Assembly: GCA_029251085.1 (NCBI GenBank)
Contig: JAQXDZ010000085.1
Span: 1 to 62,239 of the forward strand
Direction: 5' to 3'
From: Mariniblastus sp.
Lineage (GTDB): Bacteria; Planctomycetota; Planctomycetia; Pirellulales; Pirellulaceae
DNA length: 62,239 nucleotides
Below are positions 55,729-62,239 of this stretch, one piece after another. Both the position numbers and the translations under genes were made by a program. Each line of letters begins with the position of its first letter. Position 1 is the stretch's first letter. The notes under the pieces are model-generated. The model saw only the letters and a list, made by a program, of their open reading frames with translations, was not told where the DNA came from and searched no databases.

Positions 55729-56802
55729 ATGATTCGAACCATTCTGAACTTAGTTATTTTCACCTCGTTATTTGCCCTCGCTGCAGGCTGCGGATCACCG
55801 AAAACATCTGAGAACTCGAGTACCAAAACAACGCCAGGCTCAGCAAACGGTGATAACTCCAGCCTTTCAGGGAATATTACGATCGAAGGCTCAAGCACGG
55901 TTGAACCGATTTCTAACCGCGCTAAAGAAAAATTCAACGGTAGTTTTCCAAACGTCAATATCTCTGTTAGCGGGCAAGGTACCGGCAATGGATTTAAAGC
56001 ACTTGGTGCCAAAGAGTGTGACGTCTCTGATGCCTCTCGACCCATCAAGCAAAAAGAATTAGAAGTTTGCAAATCAACTGGCATTAACTTCTACGAAATA
56101 CCCGTCGCCTACGATGGCCTTACCATTGTGGTTAACAAGAAAAATGATTTCGTCGATGAGTTGACGGTTGAGCAACTTAAGCAAATCTTTCGTGAAGACA
56201 CCGCCGCGAAAACCTGGAAAGACGTCAACGACGCTTGGCCTGATAAGCAAATTTCCATTTACGCTCCGGGGATCGCCTCGGGAACGCACGACTACTTTGT
56301 TGAAGTGATTGGCAAAAAAGATGGCAAAGGACTTCGCGCCGACGAACAGACAATGCTGAGCGAAGATGACAAAGCACTGGTTACCGGCGTAAAAGGTGAC
56401 AAGTTCGCAATCGGATTTTTCGGATTCTCGTACTACGATGCGAACAAGGATGATTTAAAAGCAGTCTCAATTGTGAATCCCATCTCAACTAAATCAGTTG
56501 CACCGAGCATGGCTTCGATCGAGTCAGGAGAATACGCGCCTTTTAGTCGTCCTCTGTTTATCTACGTCAACGCGGAGTCTTACCAACGAGCCGAAGTCAA
56601 AGAATTCGTTGATTATTATCTCCAGAACATCGTCGAGATCGTTAAAGACGCCAGCTACGTGCCGCTCCCCGCTGATATTTATGAATCAGCGAAAGCACGC
56701 ATCGTGAAAGACCTCCCTGGTTCTCATTATCTAGACGCGGAAGGCAATAAGCGCGAAGGTTCAGTCACTGAAGTCTATACCGAAGCGAACTTACCTAAGT
56801 AG
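55729..56802 (+). CDS. pstS: Phosphate ABC transporter substrate-binding lipoprotein PstS
   Basis: The 357-residue protein has a lipoprotein signal with lipobox LAAGC (cysteine near residue 21). The PstS fold begins ITIEGSSTVEPISNRAKEKF and shows the phosphate contacts SGQGTGNGFKAL and DVSDASRPI, then PGIASGTHDYF near 186. It captures phosphate outside the inner membrane for PstCAB. ATG 55729 is preferred to the TTG at 55717. It is the first gene of pstSCAB-phoU-phoB on this strand. The start of the mature protein is rich in Ser and Thr, a normal tether. Confidence 0.93.
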   Translation: MIRTILNLVIFTSLFALAAGCGSPKTSENSSTKTTPGSANGDNSSLSGNITIEGSSTVEPISNRAKEKFNGSFPNVNISVSGQGTGNGFKALGAKECDVSDASRPIKQKELEVCKSTGINFYEIPVAYDGLTIVVNKKNDFVDELTVEQLKQIFREDTAAKTWKDVNDAWPDKQISIYAPGIASGTHDYFVEVIGKKDGKGLRADEQTMLSEDDKALVTGVKGDKFAIGFFGFSYYDANKDDLKAVSIVNPISTKSVAPSMASIESGEYAPFSRPLFIYVNAESYQRAEVKEFVDYYLQNIVEIVKDASYVPLPADIYESAKARIVKDLPGSHYLDAEGNKREGSVTEVYTEANLPK

Positions 56803-56867
56803 CTTACCAATTTAGGGATCGAATAACCCTTCTGTACCTAGCCTACTGAACACAGAAAATTCCGTTT

Positions 56868-57845
56868 ATGAGCAACACCTCGGCCGGCCAAGGCGCACTA
56901 CTAGGCGATGCTGTATCGCCGCGTGGAAAACTGCGCCCGCGTTCATCTGCGGCTAGTAAGCGTTGGCAGACTGTGGTTGTGACCGGGCTCGTGTTCTGTG
57001 CGCTTGTCTCAGTGTTCACTACCATCGGAATCATCTTGATGCTGGTGGTTGAATCCTGGGGTTTTTTCTCGGACGACAAGATTGAGATCTGGAAGTTTTT
57101 AACCGGTACCAAATGGACTGTTGGACAGACGCAGGGCGAGCTCAGCTACGGCATCTGGCCGCTTTTATCGGGCACACTTCGGATCACTGGAATTGCGATG
57201 ATGCTCGCACTGCCAATGGGCTTGGTTTCCGCAATTTACCTCAGTGAATATGCCTCAAAACGAACCCGATCCCTTCTCAAACCAACCCTGGAAATTCTCG
57301 CGGGAATTCCCACGGTAGTGCTTGGTTTCTTTGCGGTTAAATTCATTACTCCCTATATGCTGGAACCCCTCGGCGATTTCAAAACTTTCAACGCAACCTC
57401 CGCCGGAATCGCAGTTGGCATCTTGTGTATTCCCTTGGTCGCATCTCTGGCGGAGGATGCACTCCGAGCTGTTCCCAATCGACTTCGCGAAGGAGCGTAT
57501 GGATTGGGTGCGAACCGTCTGGAAGTCACCCTCAAGGTCGTAGTTCCCGCAGCACTCTCAGGAATCATCTCAGCATTTTTACTTGCCTTAGCAAGAGCGA
57601 TTGGTGAAACGATGGTGGTTGCGTTAGCCGCCGGAAGCACACCAACACTGACACTCGACCCGCGCATGCCGTCACAAACAATGACCGGCTTTATCGTCGA
57701 AACGTTTAAAAGCGAATCGGTGGTACCCGGAACGCTGAGCTATTTCTCCATCTATGCCGTCGCTGCCGTGTTGTTTCTGAGCACATTTGGAATCACTTTG
57801 GTCGGCCAAATTATTCGGATGAGATACCGGGAGGTCTACGACTGA
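56868..57845 (+). CDS. pstC: Phosphate ABC transporter permease PstC
   Basis: The 325-residue protein has six membrane helices and the PstC features IWPLLSGTLRITGIAMMLAL, SEYASKRTRSLLKPTLEILA and, at about 200-222, the ATPase-contact loop EDALRAVPNRLREGAYGLGA. The first 30 residues are an extra cytoplasmic tail. Its TGA overlaps the ATG of pstA (TGATG), a sign of coupled translation. It forms the channel with PstA. Confidence 0.93.
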   Translation: MSNTSAGQGALLGDAVSPRGKLRPRSSAASKRWQTVVVTGLVFCALVSVFTTIGIILMLVVESWGFFSDDKIEIWKFLTGTKWTVGQTQGELSYGIWPLLSGTLRITGIAMMLALPMGLVSAIYLSEYASKRTRSLLKPTLEILAGIPTVVLGFFAVKFITPYMLEPLGDFKTFNATSAGIAVGILCIPLVASLAEDALRAVPNRLREGAYGLGANRLEVTLKVVVPAALSGIISAFLLALARAIGETMVVALAAGSTPTLTLDPRMPSQTMTGFIVETFKSESVVPGTLSYFSIYAVAAVLFLSTFGITLVGQIIRMRYREVYD

Positions 57846-59302
57846 TGAAGGATTCCGTCGCTCAACCTCGTAAGCACCGCAGTGTGGCTCGAAGAAAGTT
57901 GTTCAACAACTCGTTCTCGGTCATCTGCCTGTTGGTTTCAAGTCTCGCGATCGTTGTGCTGGCGACGTTGTTGGTTGCTATTTTTTCAACCGGCGGCAAC
58001 TGGCTCAGTTTTGAAATGCTTTCGGGAAGCCACCGTGAAAACAACCCGGAAGGATCCGGCATTGGACAGGCGATTCTAGGTTCTCTGGTTATCTGTTCAA
58101 TTTGCGGGTTAGTCGCACTGCCAATCGGCGTTGGAACAGCGATTTTTCTGGAAGAGTTTAAACCCAAAGGCCGTCTGCTAAGAATATTTCATGGACTCGT
58201 CCAGCTCAACATTAATAACCTCGCCGGGGTTCCCTCGATCGTTTACGGAATTTTGGGTTTAACCGCATTCGTTTACATGTTCGGAGCCTTCAGCCCGATC
58301 CGTGTTAACGATCAGCCTGATCATGAAATCGGGGCGACTTACTTTTACCAAACCAAGACATTAGGTGGCCAATACGTTCGATTTCCAGCCGTGCCTCTAA
58401 TCCAGCCAGTTATCAAAATTAAACAGGGACGAAATGCGAGCAAAATCAATGGCGATAAATTCAAGCTGAATGTCGTTTCAGCCTCGACCGAAAAATCCAA
58501 GTACGCGAATCAAGTTAACGAAACGGTTCTTCTTGGAACCGAGGCTAAATTGAGCAGTCGGAATGGCAACCAAGTATACGAGGCTAAAACCATTGGCGGG
58601 GAACCATTTAATTTTCCTGCCGAAGCTACCTACAGCCAATTCGCAAAAATCATCGAACCCATCACGGTCTCCAATTCTGATGGGGACACGTTCAGCCTGA
58701 ATGTGCTAAGTAAGTCGGAACCAATTCCAACAGATCCTACAATCCTGGCGCAATCGGTATTCGCTGACTCACCCGACCCCAACAAACGATCGTCTGCCTC
58801 GATCTTCCGCGAGAATTCACTCTTTCATCTGCACCTGCCGTTCAGCAAAAGCGTTTTATCGGCAGCGCTCACTCTGGCTTTGGTGATTCTGCCCATCGTG
58901 ATCATTGCCTCCCAAGAGGCGATTCGAGGAGTTCCTCAAACACTACGAGAAGCTGCTTTTGGGATGGGAGCGACTCGCTGGCAAGTCGTTCGCAGTGCCG
59001 TCCTGCCATCGGCAACACCGGGGATTATGACAGGCGCAATTCTCGCAATGAGTCGAGCCATCGGCGAAGCCGCACCTCTCTTGGCGGTGATGGGAGGCGT
59101 GCTCGGTACAACCAATCACTTATCCAGCCTGATGGACAAAACCCCTGTCCTTCCCGTTACGATTTTCAAATGGGCAGGCGATGAAAATCAGGGCTTCGAA
59201 CATCTGGCCGCCGCTGCCATTATCGTTTTACTTGCCTTCTTACTGTTGATGAATTCGCTCGCGATCTTCATCCGCTATCGCTACGAGAAAAAATTAAGCT
59301 AA
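57845..59302 (+). CDS. pstA: Phosphate ABC transporter permease PstA with large duplicated insert
   Basis: The 485-residue protein is far longer than usual PstA (about 280-300). The core is normal: TM1 (22-47), helices from 75, [20 protein letters not shown] near 128, and the ATPase-contact loop [20 protein letters not shown] near 357. The extra length, about residues 150-332, falls between two helices and should face the periplasm. It contains two related copies of a ~45-residue unit: [11 protein letters not shown] to [10 protein letters not shown] (171-212) and [11 protein letters not shown] to [10 protein letters not shown] (248-289). The insert may contact PstS or the envelope. It overlaps pstC by one base. 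Confidence 0.92.
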   Translation: MKDSVAQPRKHRSVARRKLFNNSFSVICLLVSSLAIVVLATLLVAIFSTGGNWLSFEMLSGSHRENNPEGSGIGQAILGSLVICSICGLVALPIGVGTAIFLEEFKPKGRLLRIFHGLVQLNINNLAGVPSIVYGILGLTAFVYMFGAFSPIRVNDQPDHEIGATYFYQTKTLGGQYVRFPAVPLIQPVIKIKQGRNASKINGDKFKLNVVSASTEKSKYANQVNETVLLGTEAKLSSRNGNQVYEAKTIGGEPFNFPAEATYSQFAKIIEPITVSNSDGDTFSLNVLSKSEPIPTDPTILAQSVFADSPDPNKRSSASIFRENSLFHLHLPFSKSVLSAALTLALVILPIVIIASQEAIRGVPQTLREAAFGMGATRWQVVRSAVLPSATPGIMTGAILAMSRAIGEAAPLLAVMGGVLGTTNHLSSLMDKTPVLPVTIFKWAGDENQGFEHLAAAAIIVLLAFLLLMNSLAIFIRYRYEKKLS

Positions 59303-59339
59303 CCCGCAACCTCCCCTTCAAATTAAGCTCGGACTTCCA

Positions 59340-60200
59340 ATGTCAAACCTAGCTTCCTCAACACGAATGAATCAAAGCCGATCCATTTTGAGCAACACCA
59401 TTCCTCAAGCCTCCACAGCCACGCTTACCCCTCCCGTAGAAAACGAATCCATTGCGATCGACATCACCGGGTTCAATGCATTTTACGGCAGCTTTCAGGC
59501 CTTGCATGATCTCAATTTAAAGATCCCCAATCAAAAAGTAACGGCGTTTATCGGGCCTAGCGGTTGCGGAAAAAGCACCTTGCTGAAATGGTGCAACCGG
59601 ATGAACGACATCGTACCGATTGCCCGCGCGACCGGCAGCCTGACCGTAGGAGGGCGAAATATCTTAACCCGTAGTACCGACGTGGTTGACCTTCGAAGAC
59701 AGGTAGGAATGGTATTCCAGAAAGCTAACCCGTTTCCAAAATCAATCTTCGATAACGTCGCCTACGGTGTCCGCCTACATTACAAAACCTCGAGGTCAGA
59801 ATTATCTGACTTGGTCGAGTGGTCTCTTAAGAAAGCGGCACTTTGGGACGAAGTTAAAGATCGGCTCAAACGCTCCGCCCTTGGACTTTCAGGTGGTCAG
59901 CAACAACGACTATGCATCGCCAGAGCAATCGCCACAGGTCCCGAAATCTTACTGATGGACGAACCCTGCTCTGCACTCGACCCTGCATCGACTGCGAGGA
60001 TTGAAGATCTTATTTTTGAACTGAGAGAGCAATTCACGATCGTAATTGTCACCCACAACATGCAACAGGCTGCACGGTGCAGCGACCGAACTGCTTTCTT
60101 CTTTGACGGGAAAATCGTCGAAGAAGGCGCTACAGAAGATGTCTTCACCCGCCCCCGGAAACAACAAACAGAAGATTACGTCACCGGTAAATTTGGCTAG
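59340..60200 (+). CDS. pstB: Phosphate ABC transporter ATP-binding protein PstB
   Basis: The 286-residue ATPase has a 40-residue N-terminal extension, Walker [20 protein letters not shown] near 73, signature [19 protein letters not shown] near 181, Walker [14 protein letters not shown] near 202, and switch histidine [13 protein letters not shown]. The CNRMND motif after Walker A is specific to PstB. It powers phosphate import by PstSCA. It lies between pstA (37 bp) and phoU (75 bp). Confidence 0.95.
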   Translation: MSNLASSTRMNQSRSILSNTIPQASTATLTPPVENESIAIDITGFNAFYGSFQALHDLNLKIPNQKVTAFIGPSGCGKSTLLKWCNRMNDIVPIARATGSLTVGGRNILTRSTDVVDLRRQVGMVFQKANPFPKSIFDNVAYGVRLHYKTSRSELSDLVEWSLKKAALWDEVKDRLKRSALGLSGGQQQRLCIARAIATGPEILLMDEPCSALDPASTARIEDLIFELREQFTIVIVTHNMQQAARCSDRTAFFFDGKIVEEGATEDVFTRPRKQQTEDYVTGKFG

Positions 60201-60275
60201 GATCGCTACGCCGATTGCAACGTAAATTTGCTGGCCCGCGGTTCTCTATTTAAAACTCTATTAACTAAAAATTTC

Positions 60276-60974
60276 ATGGCAAAGCACTTTTTAAAAGACG
60301 TCGAAGTCATTCACAACCGTTTAATGTCACTATTCGGCGTCGTCGAGCAGATGGTCGACAAATCCGTTCGCGCGCTCTGTGAACAAAAGGTCGAATTGGC
60401 AATCGAAGTGATTGAAACCGATCACGAAGTAAACCAGACGGAAGTTGAGATTGAAGAAGAATGCCTCAAAATATTGGCTCTCCATCAACCGGTGGCAACT
60501 GATCTTCGCCGCATCACCACAGTATTGAAAATCAACTCTGATCTGGAACGAATCGCCGATTTGGGATGCAATATTGCCGAACGAGCCCAATGCATGCACG
60601 AACATCCGTTTTTCCCAATCCCGGAGCAACTGACTGACATGGTTCGCCAGTCAACAATGATGGTGCGATTAGCGCTGGATGCGTTTGTTGAGTCGAACGT
60701 CGATTTGGCTAAAAAAGTCATTCAACTGGACGCGTCGGTGGATGCATACAACTTATCGGTAATTGAAGAACTTCAGACACTCATGCGTCAGGATTCAGAT
60801 CTCGTCGTGCCTGCTCTCCACTGCTTTTCCGCCTCCCGACACGTGGAACGAATCGCGGATCATGCCGAAAATATCGCCGAAGATGTTATTTATCTGGTCG
60901 ACGGTGACATTATTCGACATCGCCACGACCTGCTCACCAAAGTACAATTTCCCTGGAGAGGCCAGAAACATTAA
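60276..60974 (+). CDS. phoU: Phosphate-signalling regulator PhoU
   Basis: The 232-residue helical protein has the two PhoU repeats with metal-binding E-x3-D-x3-N motifs: IETDHEVNQTEVEIEEECL near 48 and VIQLDASVDAYNLSVIEEL near 150. Each is followed by a partner such as SDLERIADLGCNIAERA near 87 and SRHVERIADHAENIAEDVIYL near 190. It conveys the Pst transport state to PhoR and limits phosphate uptake. ATG at 60276 is chosen because the upstream frame from 60228 has no conserved residues. It lies between pstB and phoB. Confidence 0.93.
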   Translation: MAKHFLKDVEVIHNRLMSLFGVVEQMVDKSVRALCEQKVELAIEVIETDHEVNQTEVEIEEECLKILALHQPVATDLRRITTVLKINSDLERIADLGCNIAERAQCMHEHPFFPIPEQLTDMVRQSTMMVRLALDAFVESNVDLAKKVIQLDASVDAYNLSVIEELQTLMRQDSDLVVPALHCFSASRHVERIADHAENIAEDVIYLVDGDIIRHRHDLLTKVQFPWRGQKH

Positions 60975-61131
60975 AACCTCGCTTTCCAAAGTAAAACCAT
61001 GGAACACGATATTGCTTCATTGACTTCGTTTTTCCTAAAACGGATAATAAAACGGTGCCGATTAAATCTGATATTCCCGATGGAATCAAACATAAACCTC
61101 CTCATTCCCCGCTCATTTCTCTCAATCTATC

Positions 61132-61839
61132 ATGTCTAAAAAGAAACTCTTAATCGTCGAAGACGATCGTTCACTCGCCAGTGTCTTGGAATACAATTTT
61201 TCAACCGCTGGCTATCAAGTATTCTGTGCTCACGATGGCTTAGAAGCGATTAATCAAGCCCGTTCGAAATCTCCAGATCTTATCATTCTGGATTTAATGA
61301 TTCCGGTTATCGACGGAATCGAAGTCTGCCGAAAGCTCCGAGCCGAGGCGGGAACGCGAGATACACCAATCATGATGCTGACTGCCAAGTCAGAAGAATC
61401 CGATCAATTAATTGGATTTTCGTCCGGTGCTGACGACTATGTTGTCAAACCTTTTAGCGTTCGAGTTTTGCAGGAACGCGTTAAATCGTTACTTCGCCGA
61501 AGCGAAAGCGTCAGTGGGCTTGGCGATGATATGGTCGTCAAAGGATCTATCCGAGTCGACCGGGTCAAACATCGGGCGTGGGTCAATGACGGAGCCATGG
61601 AGCTAACGCCGAGCGAATTCCGGTTGCTCGATACGCTGATTCGCAATCCCGGCCGTGCCTTTGACCGGTCGGAATTGATCGACTCTGCGCTTGGCGCCGA
61701 TACATTAGTTTTAGAACGAACCATCGACGTTCATATTCGCTCACTTCGAAAAAAGCTTGGAAACCAAGCCGAGATGGTTCAGACCGTCCGCGGCGTGGGT
61801 TACCGATTTCGGGAGTCGGCTGAACCTGAATTGGCATAA
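61132..61839 (+). CDS. phoB: Phosphate-regulon response regulator PhoB
   Basis: The 235-residue OmpR-family regulator has the acidic pocket VEDDR near 10, the phospho-acceptor aspartate in IILDLMIPVIDG near 53, T in MLTAKSEE near 84, and K in VVKPFSVRVL near 107. Its C-terminal winged helix (about 135-232) contains ELTPSEFRLLDTLIRNPGRAF and the recognition part RTIDVHIRSLRKKLG. It activates phosphate-starvation genes when phosphorylated by PhoR. It ends the pst-phoU-phoB strand, 157 bp after phoU. Confidence 0.9.
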   Translation: MSKKKLLIVEDDRSLASVLEYNFSTAGYQVFCAHDGLEAINQARSKSPDLIILDLMIPVIDGIEVCRKLRAEAGTRDTPIMMLTAKSEESDQLIGFSSGADDYVVKPFSVRVLQERVKSLLRRSESVSGLGDDMVVKGSIRVDRVKHRAWVNDGAMELTPSEFRLLDTLIRNPGRAFDRSELIDSALGADTLVLERTIDVHIRSLRKKLGNQAEMVQTVRGVGYRFRESAEPELA

Positions 61840-62146
61840 TCGTTCGAGCGAATCAAGATTTCAGCCGCCAAACGGCTGAAAAAAACCGAATCCCTTGCCC
61901 CTGCGGCGAGTTCATCTTCGTTAAACGGCGACAAGGGTATCTAACGGAACGCCGTTAAGGTGATCGATACCATACCCCGCCTCGCAAAAAACAGTTCTGA
62001 TCTTGTTGAATCCAACGGATCGATTGGCAATCGGGATGGAGAAATACAGAATTGCAAGAAAATTGCCTCGAAACGGCCTTGCCCATCGAAATCACATTTT
62101 CTAAACTTAGCACCCTGCAAAGCGAACTTCGGTTCGTTTCGCGTGA
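61840..62146. other. Intergenic region between phoB and tRNA-Asn
   Basis: This 307-bp gap has no gene. It holds a 9-bp stem hairpin TTTCAGCCG-CCAAA-CGGCTGAAA at 61859-61881, which is followed by A residues instead of T, so it is not a classic terminator on the plus strand. It also has a small hairpin TAACGG-AACG-CCGTTA near 61940. The tRNA promoter should lie in the last 60 bp but I could not fix it. Confidence 0.45.
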
Positions 62147-62219
62147 TCCCCTGTAGCTCAGTTGGTAGAGCAACGGACTGTTAATCCGTTTGTCGTAGGT
62201 TCGAGCCCTACCGGGGGAG
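62147..62219 (+). tRNA. tRNA-Asn (anticodon GTT)
   Basis: The acceptor stem TCCCCTG / CGGGGGA (one G-T pair), the D-loop AGTTGGTAGAG, the anticodon arm ACGGA-CTGTTAA-TCCGT and the T-arm GTAGG-TTCGAGC-CCTAC form a complete cloverleaf. The discriminator base is G. The CCA end is not encoded. The anticodon GTT reads AAC and AAU. Confidence 0.96.
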
Positions 62220-62239
62220 CTTTTAAGATTTGCATCAGC

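Noticed and set aside
61859..61881. Strong hairpin after phoB as a Rho-independent terminator
   Set aside because: The stem is followed by A residues on the plus strand and by no U-tract on the minus strand, so it lacks the terminator signature.
1..62239. CRISPR arrays, insertion sequences, integrases or phage genes
   Set aside because: I looked for spaced direct repeats, transposase or integrase motifs and terminal inverted repeats and found none.

Overview
The window looks like a chromosome segment of a planctomycete, most likely Pirellulales or a close relative. This rests on gene families that are rarely found together elsewhere: a DUF1552 / DUF1592-type heme protein pair, a giant heme, LamG and dehydrogenase-like fusion, a TIGR03790 protein, YCF48-like propellers, a squalene-cyclase-repeat protein, and a sigma factor beside a kinase-like protein. 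Other hints are frequent TTG/GTG starts, few strong Shine-Dalgarno sites and moderate G+C. I saw no insertion sequence, phage gene, integrase or CRISPR array, so this appears to be ordinary chromosomal backbone.

Layout. 1-7.6 kb: the 3' end of a HAD acid phosphatase, a calcineurin-like phosphatase, an M28 peptidase, an RluA-type pseudouridine synthase, a DinG-type helicase and two small proteins. 7.6-14.4 kb: csrA, a very large YCF48-propeller protein, a squalene-cyclase-repeat membrane protein and a HisA-like TIM barrel. 14.4-21.6 kb: an OmpH/Skp-like periplasmic protein behind a textbook sigma-54 promoter, a GlmU-like protein, metF, a TPR protein, a Nudix hydrolase, a hemerythrin-like protein and a small unknown. 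22-31 kb (minus strand): the DUF1552/DUF1592 pair and an ABC exporter pair. 31-34.4 kb: a Suppressor-of-fused-like protein, a sigma factor, and a zinc-finger anti-sigma domain joined to a predicted pseudokinase. 34.4-41.3 kb: the histidine operon hisG-hisCB-hisH-hisF-hisIE-hisD. 41.4-48.4 kb (minus strand): a heme/LamG/dehydrogenase-like giant and two NfeD proteins. 48.6-61.8 kb: a phosphate island with pit, a DUF47 PhoU-like gene, phoR, a TIGR03790 gene, pstSCAB, phoU and phoB. The window closes with a tRNA-Asn.

The most striking signal is in front of the his operon. A good sigma-70 promoter is followed, exactly at its expected start site, by a 17-codon ORF with five histidine codons (MPKRLHNTHSHLHHPPR). 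Next comes a perfect 9-bp hairpin with nine T residues, then hisG. This has every part of a ribosome-mediated histidine attenuator, apparently with a leaderless leader peptide. I know of no description of such a system in planctomycetes.

The same operon carries a hisIE gene whose N-terminal domain and motifs resemble the fungal trifunctional HIS4 protein, followed by a separate hisD in HIS4 order. It also carries a hisC-hisB fusion and lacks hisA. A HisA-like barrel sits about 20 kb upstream, but it has lost one of the two phosphate-binding motifs expected of HisA.

Other points of interest are a PstA permease with a duplicated extracytoplasmic insertion, an NfeD protein with two ClpP-like domains that both seem to lack the nucleophile, a DinG helicase with only three of the four usual Fe-S cysteines, and a decayed fragment of a heme-binding-domain gene.
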